42,445 nt of DNA from Cellulophaga sp. BC115SP (lineage in GTDB: Bacteria; Bacteroidota; Bacteroidia; Cytophagales; Spirosomataceae): the NCBI RefSeq assembly GCF_009905545.1, contig NZ_JAAALB010000050.1:1-42445 (forward strand), written 5' to 3'. Below are positions 32,156 through 40,168 of the stretch, piece after piece. The position numbers and the translations under genes are program-made. Positions within the stretch are counted from its first letter, which is position 1. Every line of letters begins with the position of its first letter. Below the pieces are notes generated by a model that worked only from the letters and a program-made list of their open reading frames with translations, was not told where the DNA came from and made no database searches.

Positions 32156-33364
32156 TTAAAGCTCTTTTTTGAATTGAAAGGTCGCATTTTCATTAATCAA
32201 CCTTTCCATTTCTGCATCTGAGTAACCCATATCGTGCAGAATCTCTTTGGTATCCCAACCGCAAGGGACAGCCGAAGTGCGAGCAGAAGGATACACGCCA
32301 TCTACTTGGATGGTTGAACGAATCACTGCTGTTTTGCCTTCTGTCGGATGATTTTCAAAATTGATTAACTCCACTGCCTTCAAGTGTGGGTCTTGGGTAA
32401 GTGTTTCAAGCGTATGGCAAGGCATAGCTGGCAAATCGGCTTTTTGGAATACTTCAAGCCACTCTTCGGTTGTTTTACTGTCTAATGCCGCCCCACGAAT
32501 CTCAAACCATTCCGAAACGTACTTGGCTCTGCTTGCTACGGTCTGAAATCTTTCATCAGTTAAAAGTTCTGTCCTGTCGGTAATTTTCAAAAAGGCTTTT
32601 ACTTGTGCATCTGTATTGATGGTAAAGGAAATGTAGCCATCTTTGGTTTTAACGGGTTGGTTATGAGGACTCAACAAGCGAAGGTCGCCTGCTGGACCAA
32701 CGGGTGGTTCAAAACTTTGTTGGGCCAAATGTTCTTGCAAAACAAATGAAGCCATCGTTTCAAACATCGGGATTTCGATACTTGCACCAATTCCTGTATG
32801 TTGTTTTTGCATCAAAGCCGCCATCACTACACCTGCCGTAATTTCGCCAACTACGTGGTCACAAATCAACATGGGGACGTAAGCGGGTTTGCCGTCACGT
32901 GCCAAGGCAAGTCCAGCCATACCCGAAGCTCCCTGCAAAACGCTGTCGTAAGTGGGTAGTCCCGAGTAAGGCCCATCTGTGCCGTAGCCAGTAATCAGAC
33001 AGTAAATTTTTTCGGGATACTTCGCCCGAATACTTTTACTACCCAAGCCCAAACGCTCCAGAGCATCGGGTCGCATATTGGCGACAATCACATCGGCCCA
33101 TGCTACTAATTTTTGAATAATGTCTTTGCCACCTTCTTTTTTTAGGTCAAGACAAATGTTTTTCTTGCCTCTGTTTAGGTGCAAATACGCTCCAGAATGT
33201 TGCCCCGTTGGCGACATTCCACCCAAACCACGCATCAAATCGCCCGAAGGGTTTTCTACTTTGATGATTTCCGCTCCATATTGTCCCAGTCGCCACGTAG
33301 CTACAGGGCCAACTACTACGGAAGTTAGGTCAAGGATTTTGATATTTTTTAATGGTTTAAACAT
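32156..33364 (-). CDS. CaiB/BaiF-type class III CoA transferase
   Basis: 402 residues. The family's opening LKNIKILDLTSVVVGPVATWRLGQYGAEIIKVENPSGDLMRG, NRGKKNICLDLKKEGGKDII, ITGYGTDGPYSGLPTYDSVLQG and the catalytic aspartate D169 (MLICDHVVGE) are present. It moves CoA between an acyl-CoA and a free carboxylic acid, so it is probably the activation step for the acid this cluster degrades. It lies 18 bp upstream of the thiolase on the same strand and is separated from the hydratase gene by a repeat-rich 65-bp spacer. Confidence 0.9.
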   Translation of the reverse strand: MFKPLKNIKILDLTSVVVGPVATWRLGQYGAEIIKVENPSGDLMRGLGGMSPTGQHSGAYLHLNRGKKNICLDLKKEGGKDIIQKLVAWADVIVANMRPDALERLGLGSKSIRAKYPEKIYCLITGYGTDGPYSGLPTYDSVLQGASGMAGLALARDGKPAYVPMLICDHVVGEITAGVVMAALMQKQHTGIGASIEIPMFETMASFVLQEHLAQQSFEPPVGPAGDLRLLSPHNQPVKTKDGYISFTINTDAQVKAFLKITDRTELLTDERFQTVASRAKYVSEWFEIRGAALDSKTTEEWLEVFQKADLPAMPCHTLETLTQDPHLKAVELINFENHPTEGKTAVIRSTIQVDGVYPSARTSAVPCGWDTKEILHDMGYSDAEMERLINENATFQFKKEL

Positions 33365-33374
33365 TTTAAAGTTT

Positions 33375-33435
33375 AATTAGGAATTAGGAATCGTTTAATT
33401 AGGAATTGGGAGTTTTCGATTCGTAATTCCTAATT
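33375..33435. repeat. TTAGGAATT inverted repeat between CoA transferase and hydratase genes
   Basis: A 19-bp imperfect inverted repeat, 33375-33393 against 33417-33435 with one mismatch, built from AATTAGGAATT units, with another such unit in the loop. The stop codon of the hydratase gene (33430-33432) is formed inside it. Confidence 0.75.
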
Positions 33436-34272
33436 AATCTCACATTGAACCGCTACTTCATCATTATTATCATAAATTTTTCCTTCGCCATTTTCGTATT
33501 CCAATCTTAAAGGGCGATTGCAGTACAATGGTGCGATATGCTTTACTTTGATTCCTTTTAAATCAACGCCTTTTTCTTTTCGCAAAAATTCAGTCATCAA
33601 TAGCGTAGCCAAGCCTCCATTTACAACCAAATCAGGCAAGCCTTCTACTTGCTGCGTGTAATTTCTATCTAAATGAATTTTATGAGAATTGAATCCCAAA
33701 GCTGAGTATTGAAACAAAAGGGTTTCGTCAGGAACGATAGAATTAGGAAGTTTTAAATTAGGAATTAGGAATGAAGAATTAGGAATTTCTAATTCACGAT
33801 TCCTAATTCCTAATTCCTCATTCCTAATTTCTAATTCCTTCAAAATATAAGTTTGCGTTTCTACAATGGCAGGCGTATCAGCTTCAAGAGAACGCAATTC
33901 ATGTTGAAGGGTGACGATTGCCATTTGTCCGTTTTTCGTCGTTTTTTCTGTAATACTTTTTATAAAACTGCTCTTTTCTATTATCGAACCTATTATAATT
34001 TCCCCAAGATAGGCTACGGTTCTACCGCCTAAAAGCAATCTTGGCAAGCCAAGGTCTGGTAGCGGAACGCCCAAGCCCGGAAAACCGTCTTTGCGTAATG
34101 CAGACTTTCGGGTTTCGCCAGCCAACATAAAAAAATGCCAACCCTTTGGAAGTGCATCGCCCTCAGCAAATGATTGCGTTTCTAAATCTAACATGGCAGC
34201 CACACGACGAACCATTGTCAAACTGCATAGCTCTTTGGATTTTATGGGAGATGCTGAAAGGTAATCTTGCAT
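33430..34272 (-). CDS. MaoC/HTD2-like acyl-CoA hydratase with an in-frame repeat insertion
   Basis: 280 residues forming two hot-dog modules. The N-terminal module (LCSLTMVRRVAAMLDL, WHFFMLAGETRKSALRKDGFP, LLLGGRTVAYLGEI) resembles FAS1-type dehydratase/mesaconyl-C4-CoA hydratase proteins. The C-terminal one has the MaoC-like motif LLFQYSALGFNSHKIHLDRNY (186-205) and LPDLVVNGGLAT. It should add or remove water on an enoyl-CoA/3-hydroxyacyl-CoA. The linker at about 145-178 is encoded by a TTAGGAATT repeat that keeps the frame open. First gene of the minus-strand catabolic operon, with a TACTTTTG box upstream. Confidence 0.78.
   Translation of the reverse strand: MQDYLSASPIKSKELCSLTMVRRVAAMLDLETQSFAEGDALPKGWHFFMLAGETRKSALRKDGFPGLGVPLPDLGLPRLLLGGRTVAYLGEIIIGSIIEKSSFIKSITEKTTKNGQMAIVTLQHELRSLEADTPAIVETQTYILKELEIRNEELGIRNRELEIPNSSFLIPNLKLPNSIVPDETLLFQYSALGFNSHKIHLDRNYTQQVEGLPDLVVNGGLATLLMTEFLRKEKGVDLKGIKVKHIAPLYCNRPLRLEYENGEGKIYDNNDEVAVQCEIN
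33740..33840. repeat. TTAGGAATT repeat array inside the hydratase gene
   Basis: About ten copies of an AATTAGGAAT-like unit, left half in one orientation and right half in the other, so that the block forms an imperfect hairpin with stems over 25 bp. On the minus strand it is read as a polar linker of the type LEIRNEELGIRNRELEIPNS. Confidence 0.85.
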
Positions 34273-34304
34273 AATGAAAATGTGTTTACTGATATAATTT
34301 CTAA

Positions 34305-34312
34305 CAAAAGTA
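34305..34312 (-). promoter_or_regulatory. -7 box of the minus-strand catabolic operon
   Basis: Minus-strand TACTTTTG (TAnnTTTG), 33 bp before the hydratase start codon. The dyad at 34328-34349 covers the region where the -33 element should lie. Confidence 0.5.
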
Positions 34313-34327
34313 TAATTTAATTTTTAT

Positions 34328-34349
34328 ATATGAAAATATAATTTCATAT
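34328..34349. promoter_or_regulatory. Candidate IclR operator in the divergent promoter region
   Basis: Dyad ATATGAAA-N6-TTTCATAT centred in the 111-bp gap between the divergent hydratase and VOC genes. IclR-type sites are short AT-rich palindromes with GAAA/TTTC half-sites. It overlaps the -33 region of the minus-strand promoter and a CATATTTG sequence (34345-34352) that may be the plus-strand -7 box. Confidence 0.5.
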
Positions 34350-34383
34350 TTGCAAAGTAATTCAATTTAAAAGCATTCAAAAT

Positions 34384-34800
34384 ATGGAATTCAAATATCA
34401 TCATACGAATTTTTGCACCGAGGATGTGCCAAGATTATCAAATTTCTATAAAACGGTTTTTGACTTAAAGCAAATCCAAGATGAAGAACATGGTTTTACA
34501 AGCTCAGATACTGTGAACCGCTATGAAGGACAAGTGGAGTTTTTGACGGACGGACAAGTTGAATTTCATATTGCTATAAAAGACCACAATACGGGATTCC
34601 GCCAGAATATGCCGATAAATCCAATGCAAAGAGGTCATTACTGTTTTAGAACGGATGACATTGAAAGCTTTAAAAAGAGATTAGAAGAACTAAATATCCC
34701 TTATGCCGACTATGGCAAATGGGCTTTGAAAGGCTGGTATCAGGTGTTTTTTCATGACCCAGATGGAAATATTATTGAGGTTCATCAGATAGGAATGTGA
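34384..34800 (+). CDS. VOC-superfamily protein (glyoxalase/dioxygenase fold)
   Basis: 138 residues, two beta-alpha-beta-beta-beta modules. KYHHTNFCTEDVPRLSNFYKTVFDL opens the fold with the first metal histidine, RGHYCFRTDDIESFKKRLEEL the second module, and FFHDPDGNIIEVHQ is the conserved end with the metal-binding glutamate. Could be a lyase, epimerase or small dioxygenase in the same pathway. It is first on the plus strand after the divergent promoter and 104 bp from the IclR gene. Confidence 0.85.
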   Translation: MEFKYHHTNFCTEDVPRLSNFYKTVFDLKQIQDEEHGFTSSDTVNRYEGQVEFLTDGQVEFHIAIKDHNTGFRQNMPINPMQRGHYCFRTDDIESFKKRLEELNIPYADYGKWALKGWYQVFFHDPDGNIIEVHQIGM

Positions 34801-34810
34801 TTTGATTAGT

Positions 34811-34902
34811 GATATATGATTTTGAATTTACGATTTGTAAATTCGTGATTGAACAGTTTTTATCCAGAAAATCGTAAATCAATATAATCACAAATCATAC
34901 AT
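34811..34902. repeat. AATCGTAAATC-type inverted repeats before the IclR gene
   Basis: GAATTTAC-GATTT-GTAAATTC forms a hairpin at 34824-34844. A second copy, AATCGTAAATC near 34870, is complementary to the first arm, so alternative pairing is possible. TGATTTGTGATT-like units flank both. The block fills the VOC-IclR gap. Confidence 0.6.
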
Positions 34903-34904
34903 AG

Positions 34905-35678
34905 ATGAAAGAAGAGAACAGCACATATTCTGCCCCAGCATTAGAGAAAGGACTTGATATTTTGGAACTACTATGCCAGTCTGAAAGTGGATTAACACAA
35001 CAAGAAATTGCCAGTAAGTTAGGGCGAAATTTGGGTGAAATTTATCGAATGCTCAATTGTTTGGTTCAAAGAAACTACGTTACCAACTACGGTAATAATT
35101 ATACCATTACCTCCAAGTTGTTTCAATTATCGCATTATCATCCTCCTACCTATCGCTTACTTACCGAGTCGCTTCCGATTATGGAAGTATTGTCGAGAGC
35201 AATTTCATTTCCTTGTGATTTGAGGGTGTACAACAATGGTATTCAAACGGTTATCGCCTCAATTCAGCCACCAGATGGGCTTGGTTTTATGACCCGTGTA
35301 GGTTCTGAAATTGAGGTTGCACCCTCTGCATCGGGCTTAGTCTTATTGGCTTTTCAAGACCCCGTTATTAGAGAAATTAGAATTAAAGAAAGTCTTCCAA
35401 ACAAATCTGAAACAGAAATAGAAGCCTTTCGGAATAGTTTAAAAGACATTGAGACTCAAGGATTTGCTTCTATCAGAAGTAACCAGTATGCAGGACTTCA
35501 TGCCATTTCATTTCCTATTTTAGATATGAACGGCAATGCTATCGCCGCCATGACAGTCCCTATGCTGGCTCGTATTGATGGAACAAACCAATTTTCACAA
35601 GAACAAGTACAAGCATTGTTAAAAGAGAGTGTATCTAATCTTAGTAGAAGGATTTCTAACACAACCCCCCCTGTTTGA
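34905..35678 (+). CDS. IclR-family transcriptional regulator
   Basis: 257 residues. The N-terminal winged helix (APALEKGLDILELLCQSESGLTQQEIASKLGRNLGEIYRMLNCLVQRNYV) and the C-terminal effector domain (VGSEIEVAPSASGLVLLAF, GFASIRSNQYAGLHAISFPILDMNGNAIAAMTVPML) are both typical. IclR proteins often control aromatic-acid and beta-ketoadipate catabolism. It is placed between the catabolic genes on both strands and is the likely regulator of both, through the dyad at 34328-34349. Confidence 0.92.
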   Translation: MKEENSTYSAPALEKGLDILELLCQSESGLTQQEIASKLGRNLGEIYRMLNCLVQRNYVTNYGNNYTITSKLFQLSHYHPPTYRLLTESLPIMEVLSRAISFPCDLRVYNNGIQTVIASIQPPDGLGFMTRVGSEIEVAPSASGLVLLAFQDPVIREIRIKESLPNKSETEIEAFRNSLKDIETQGFASIRSNQYAGLHAISFPILDMNGNAIAAMTVPMLARIDGTNQFSQEQVQALLKESVSNLSRRISNTTPPV

Positions 35679-35719
35679 TTTAACATACCCAATGGTATCA
35701 ATCAACATTTTATAGGATT

Positions 35720-36799
35720 ATGAATAGAGTATATCGATTGTCACTTATAAGTTCGGCCATTTTAGGACTTTTAGCAATAGGAATGTTGATTGGGGCAAAG
35801 GGTGACGCAACAGGCCCTTTTGTGATTGGTTCGTTGGTATGTTTGGCTTTAGGTGGACGAATTGTACCAACCCTCAAGCAAATGTCCTTTACCTTATGGG
35901 TATTTGCTGCGGTTGCATTGGGGATGTATTATCCTCAGTATTTTCAGCAAATAGGCGATTTTAAATTTACAAGTCTTATTGTTCCGCTCATCCAGTTGAT
36001 TATGTTTTCGATGGGAACAGAAATGAGTTTAAAAGACTTTGAAGGAGTAATTAAAATGCCCAAAGCCGTTATTATTGGGCTAATAAGTCATTTTACCATA
36101 ATGCCTTTAGTGGCAGTTGTACTGGCTAATGGACTCGGTTTTCCGCCCGAAATTGCGGCGGGAGTTATTCTCATTGGTTCTGTTCCCAGCGGCGTAACCT
36201 CCAATGTACTAGCTTTTATTGCCAAAGCCAATATGCCTTTATCAGTTACAATTGCGGCTATTTCAACCTTAGTTGCTCCAGTAATGACTCCATTTTTGAT
36301 GAAAATATTGGCTGGACAATACGTTGAAATTGATTTTGTAAAAATGATGCTTCACGTGGTTGAAATTATCCTTGTGCCAATTGCTTTGGGTCTGATTATC
36401 AATAAACTGATTAGAAAGGGTGTAAAATGGCTACAAACTATCATGCCGATTATTTCCATGACGGGTGTGTTGATGATGCTTGTGGTAATTGTTTCTTCGG
36501 GAAGAGATTCCTTATTGGCTATTGGGCCTTTACTCTTTTTATCGTCTATGATTCATCACTCAATCGGCTATTTATTAGGCTATTGGAGTGGCAGACTGAT
36601 GGGGCTTGACGAAAAGTCATGTCGTACCATTTCATTAGAAGTAGGTATGCAAAACGGAGGACTCGCCTCGGGCATTGCCTTGCAAATGGGCAAAATCGCC
36701 ACTGTTGGTTTGGCATCGGCTATTTCTGTACCATGGATGACCATTTCGGGTTCGTTGTTGGCTAATTGGTGGAGAAATAAAGAAGTAAAAGATGCCTAA
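35720..36799 (+). CDS. BASS-family (bile acid:sodium symporter-like) transporter
   Basis: 359 residues with about ten membrane segments. LIVPLIQLIMFSMGTEMSLKDFEGVIKMPKAVIIGL, VILIGSVPSGVTSNVLAFIAKANMPLSVTIAAISTLVAPVMTPFL and SLEVGMQNGGLASGIAL match the PF01758 fold, including the two crossover regions that hold sodium. Members import organic anions such as bile acids, pantoate or keto acids. It follows the IclR gene by 41 bp and may import the acid handled by the adjacent CoA transferase. Confidence 0.9.
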   Translation: MNRVYRLSLISSAILGLLAIGMLIGAKGDATGPFVIGSLVCLALGGRIVPTLKQMSFTLWVFAAVALGMYYPQYFQQIGDFKFTSLIVPLIQLIMFSMGTEMSLKDFEGVIKMPKAVIIGLISHFTIMPLVAVVLANGLGFPPEIAAGVILIGSVPSGVTSNVLAFIAKANMPLSVTIAAISTLVAPVMTPFLMKILAGQYVEIDFVKMMLHVVEIILVPIALGLIINKLIRKGVKWLQTIMPIISMTGVLMMLVVIVSSGRDSLLAIGPLLFLSSMIHHSIGYLLGYWSGRLMGLDEKSCRTISLEVGMQNGGLASGIALQMGKIATVGLASAISVPWMTISGSLLANWWRNKEVKDA

Positions 36800-36856
36800 A
36801 ACTTTTTTAATCTTTTAATGAAAGTCAACACTTAAAACAAATATTGACCTTTAATC

Positions 36857-39226
36857 ATGAAGTCAAAAGCACTGTACATCATACCATTTTTACTGATTCT
36901 CATTTTAAGTTTTAAAAAAGATAACAAAGGGCATTTGAAAACTGATAAGCTACCACAATTAGGAAAAAACTCTATTGACGAGGTTATAAAGGCTTTGACC
37001 TTAGAAGAAAAAGTGCGTTTGGTGATGGGTATGGGAATGTTTATTCCCGGACTTCCAGAAGGGATGATTCCTACAATGGATTCTACTGATGCAGGTATTC
37101 CTGAAAAAGTATTGGGTGCAGCAGGCAGAACGCACGCTGTACCACGTTTGGGTATTCCATCAATTACTTTGTCTGATGGCCCTGCTGGGGTACGTATTGC
37201 CCCGATTCGCAACAACGACTCTACGCATACTTATTATGCAACTGCTTTCCCTATTGGTACATTATTGGCTTCTACTTGGGATACCAATTTAGTACAAAAT
37301 ATGGGGGAAGCCTTGGGCGACGAAGTAAAAGAGTACGGCATAGACGTTTTGTTAAGTCCAGCTATGAATATACACCGTACTACGTTGGGAGGTCGTAATT
37401 TTGAATATTATTCAGAAGACCCACTTGTGTCTGGAAGTATTGCCGCTGCTATTGTCAATGGTGTACAAAGCAAGGGCGTAGGTACCTCTGTAAAACATTT
37501 TGTAGCCAACAACCATGAGTTTAATCGGTTCAGAATGAATGTACATGTAAGCGAAAGAGCTTTACGAGAAATTTATCTTAAAAATTTCCAAATAGCTCTT
37601 CAAAAATGTAGCCCTTGGACAATCATGTCTTCTTACAACATGGTCAATGGCACTTATACTTCCCAGAATAGAGCTTTGTTGGATACTTTTTTAAGACAAG
37701 AATCTCAATTTAAGGGTTTAGTGATGTCGGATTGGTTTGGTGGAAAAGATGCCGTAGCACAAATGCAAGCAGGCAATGACCTTTTAATGCCTGGTACTCT
37801 AAACCAAAAAATGAGTATCATACAAGCCGTTCAAACAGGGAAATTATCTGTTAAGCAATTAGACGAAAATGTAAAACGAGTATTAGAACTGGTGGTAAAA
37901 TCACCTACCTTCAAAGGTTATCAATATTCAAACAAACCTGATTTAAAACAACACGCCCAAGTATCTCGCAAAGTAGCAAGCGAAGGAATGATTTTGTTGA
38001 AAAATGAAGCAACTTTACCTATGAATACGGTAAAAAAAGTAGCTTTATTCGGAAATTTTAGTTATGATTTAATTGCTGGAGGAACAGGTAGTGGCGATGT
38101 GAATAAAAGCTATATGATTTCATTAGATAAAGGTTTAGTAAACGCTAATTTTGTTATTAACCCTTTATTATCAGAAACTTACAAAAAATATTACGCTGAA
38201 GGTAAAGCCAAGCTCCCCCCACTTCTATCTCCTTTTCATCCTCATACTGCTGTTGCCGAAATGCCAATTGATGAGGCTTTAGCCCAAAAAATGGCCCTCG
38301 AAAATGATATAGCTGTATTGACCATAGGCAAACACTCAGGTGAGTTTTTGGATAGAGATTTAAACAAAGATTTTAACCTTACAAGTGCCGAAAAAGCCCT
38401 CATCGAAAATGTGGCTAAAGCATTCCATGCACAAGGTAAAAAAGTAGTAGTTGTCTTGAATATCGGAGGGGTAATAGAAATAGCCAGTTGGCGAGATAAA
38501 GTAGATGCCATTCTTTTAGCATGGCAAGGAGGCTTAGAAAGTGGTAATGCCATTACAGACATCTTGAAAGGAACGGTAAACCCCTCGGGAAAACTGGCGA
38601 CCACTTTTCCGATGAGTTACCAAGATGACCCAACTGCCAAAAGTTTTCCTGGAAAAATAATTAAAACAATACCTGATAAATACCTTTTGGCTGATGCCGA
38701 CCTTTCTGAAATCACCTACGAAGAAGGGATTTATGTGGGCTATCGATACTTCAATACTTTTCGTATCAAACCCGCTTTTGACTTTGGCTTTGGCTTATCA
38801 TATACTACATTCAAATACAGCGACTTACGTCTAAGCACTCAGGTATTCAAAGATAAAATTAAGGTGAATATAACCGTAACTAATACGGGTAAAGTGGCAG
38901 GAAAGGAAGTGGTGCAACTCTATGTTTCAGCACCAACGCATAAGATTCATAAGCCCGAAAGAGAACTAAAAGCCTTCGGCAAAACAAAATTGTTACAACC
39001 AAATGAAGCACAAACGTTCACGTTTTACGTATCACCGATGGATTTAGCTTCATTTAATTCCTCACAATCGGCTTGGATAGCAGATGCAGGTACTTATACC
39101 CTAAGCATTGGTAACAAAGGAAGTAGCCAAACCCTTAAAGCTAATTTTAGCTTGGCAAAAGCACGAGTTTTGAATAAAACGCCAAAGATTTTATTAGCTC
39201 AAAAACAAATCGACGAATTGAAGTAA
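36857..39226 (+). CDS. GH3-family beta-glucosidase
   Basis: 789 residues, hydrophobic N-terminus (MKSKALYIIPFLLILILSF) for export, then the GH3 barrel: LSDGPAGVRI (106-113), LSPAMNIHRTTLGGRNFEYYSEDP (167-189), KHFVANNHEFNR (213-224) and the nucleophile D292 in GLVMSDWFGG. The second GH3 domain has KVALFG and IASWRDKVDAILLAWQGGLESGNAITDIL, followed by FDFGFGLSYTTF and a C-terminal fibronectin-III-like domain (VTVTNTGKVAGKEVVQLYV type). BglX-like in layout. Likely splits beta-glucosides outside the cytoplasm, supplying sugar and an aglycone. Confidence 0.93.
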   Translation: MKSKALYIIPFLLILILSFKKDNKGHLKTDKLPQLGKNSIDEVIKALTLEEKVRLVMGMGMFIPGLPEGMIPTMDSTDAGIPEKVLGAAGRTHAVPRLGIPSITLSDGPAGVRIAPIRNNDSTHTYYATAFPIGTLLASTWDTNLVQNMGEALGDEVKEYGIDVLLSPAMNIHRTTLGGRNFEYYSEDPLVSGSIAAAIVNGVQSKGVGTSVKHFVANNHEFNRFRMNVHVSERALREIYLKNFQIALQKCSPWTIMSSYNMVNGTYTSQNRALLDTFLRQESQFKGLVMSDWFGGKDAVAQMQAGNDLLMPGTLNQKMSIIQAVQTGKLSVKQLDENVKRVLELVVKSPTFKGYQYSNKPDLKQHAQVSRKVASEGMILLKNEATLPMNTVKKVALFGNFSYDLIAGGTGSGDVNKSYMISLDKGLVNANFVINPLLSETYKKYYAEGKAKLPPLLSPFHPHTAVAEMPIDEALAQKMALENDIAVLTIGKHSGEFLDRDLNKDFNLTSAEKALIENVAKAFHAQGKKVVVVLNIGGVIEIASWRDKVDAILLAWQGGLESGNAITDILKGTVNPSGKLATTFPMSYQDDPTAKSFPGKIIKTIPDKYLLADADLSEITYEEGIYVGYRYFNTFRIKPAFDFGFGLSYTTFKYSDLRLSTQVFKDKIKVNITVTNTGKVAGKEVVQLYVSAPTHKIHKPERELKAFGKTKLLQPNEAQTFTFYVSPMDLASFNSSQSAWIADAGTYTLSIGNKGSSQTLKANFSLAKARVLNKTPKILLAQKQIDELK

Positions 39227-39267
39227 AAGGCAAAAGAGCAATCGAATTTTAATCTATTCTGGAAAAT

Positions 39268-40128
39268 ATGTTGGAAATACAAAAAATAGCCGTTGTCGGT
39301 GCGGGCAACATGGGGCATCAGATTGCAATGTGTGCGGCTTTAGCAGGCTTTCAAGTAAAGTGTACAGACACCAATCCTGAGATTCTGACAAAAGCTATTG
39401 CTTTTGCCGATACTTACTTAAAAGAAAGAGTAACAAAAGGCAAGCTGAGTGAAGAAGCCGCCAAGCAAGCCCGTAACAACATCTCTTTCACTTCGAGCAT
39501 AGCAGAAGCCGCCCAAGATGCCGACCTTGTGATTGAAGCGATTATCGAAAAATTAGACATCAAGCGAAAACTCTTTGCTGACTTAGATAAAATTTGTCCA
39601 GCTCACACCATTTTGGCTACAAATAGTTCGTATATCGTCAGTTCTAAAATTGCCGATGCTACCAACAGACCCGATAAAGTTTGCAATATGCACTTTTTCA
39701 ATCCTGCTTTGGTGATGAAATGCGTAGAAGTGGTAAAGGGATTACACGTTTCGGAAGAAACGGCCGATACGGTAATGAATGTCGCAAAGAAAATGGGGAA
39801 AACGCCAGTGTTATTGCACAAAGAAATTTATGGCTTTTTGGTGAATCGTTTGTTACAAGCCACCCGACAAGAAGCCTTGAAATTATTGGATATGGGCGTA
39901 GCAAGTTTTGAAGACATCGACACCGCCGCCAAAAACGGCTTGGGCTATCCGATGGGGCCTTTTTCTTTATTAGACCTAACGGGCATAGACTTAGCCTATC
40001 ATGTAGGCATGGAAAAATACCAAGAATCTGGCGACCCTGCTGATAGGCCTTCTCCCACAGTTGTCGAAAAATATACTAAAGGAGAATGGGGCAAAAAAGT
40101 AGGAAAAGGTTTTTATGATTACGAATAA
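39268..40128 (+). CDS. 3-hydroxyacyl-CoA dehydrogenase (3-hydroxybutyryl-CoA type)
   Basis: 286 residues. NAD binding at IAVVGAGNMGHQIAMCAALAGFQVKCTD (7-34), then DLVIEAIIEKLDIKRKLF, TNSSYIVSSKIAD and the catalytic block MHFFNPALVMKCVEVV. The C-terminal helical domain has GFLVNRLLQATRQEALKLLDMGVASFEDIDTAAKNGLGYPMGPFSLLDLTGID and GKKVGKGFYDYE. Length matches single-function HBD/PaaH enzymes. It would supply the 3-oxoacyl-CoA used by the thiolase at 30923-32137. Confidence 0.93.
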   Translation: MLEIQKIAVVGAGNMGHQIAMCAALAGFQVKCTDTNPEILTKAIAFADTYLKERVTKGKLSEEAAKQARNNISFTSSIAEAAQDADLVIEAIIEKLDIKRKLFADLDKICPAHTILATNSSYIVSSKIADATNRPDKVCNMHFFNPALVMKCVEVVKGLHVSEETADTVMNVAKKMGKTPVLLHKEIYGFLVNRLLQATRQEALKLLDMGVASFEDIDTAAKNGLGYPMGPFSLLDLTGIDLAYHVGMEKYQESGDPADRPSPTVVEKYTKGEWGKKVGKGFYDYE

Positions 40129-40168
40129 ATTTTATTGAAATTTCCAGAAGTATTCCAAAAACAAGACT

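Noticed and set aside
36857-39226. Lipoprotein signal on the beta-glucosidase
   Set aside because: The N-terminus is hydrophobic but has no cysteine in a lipobox position.
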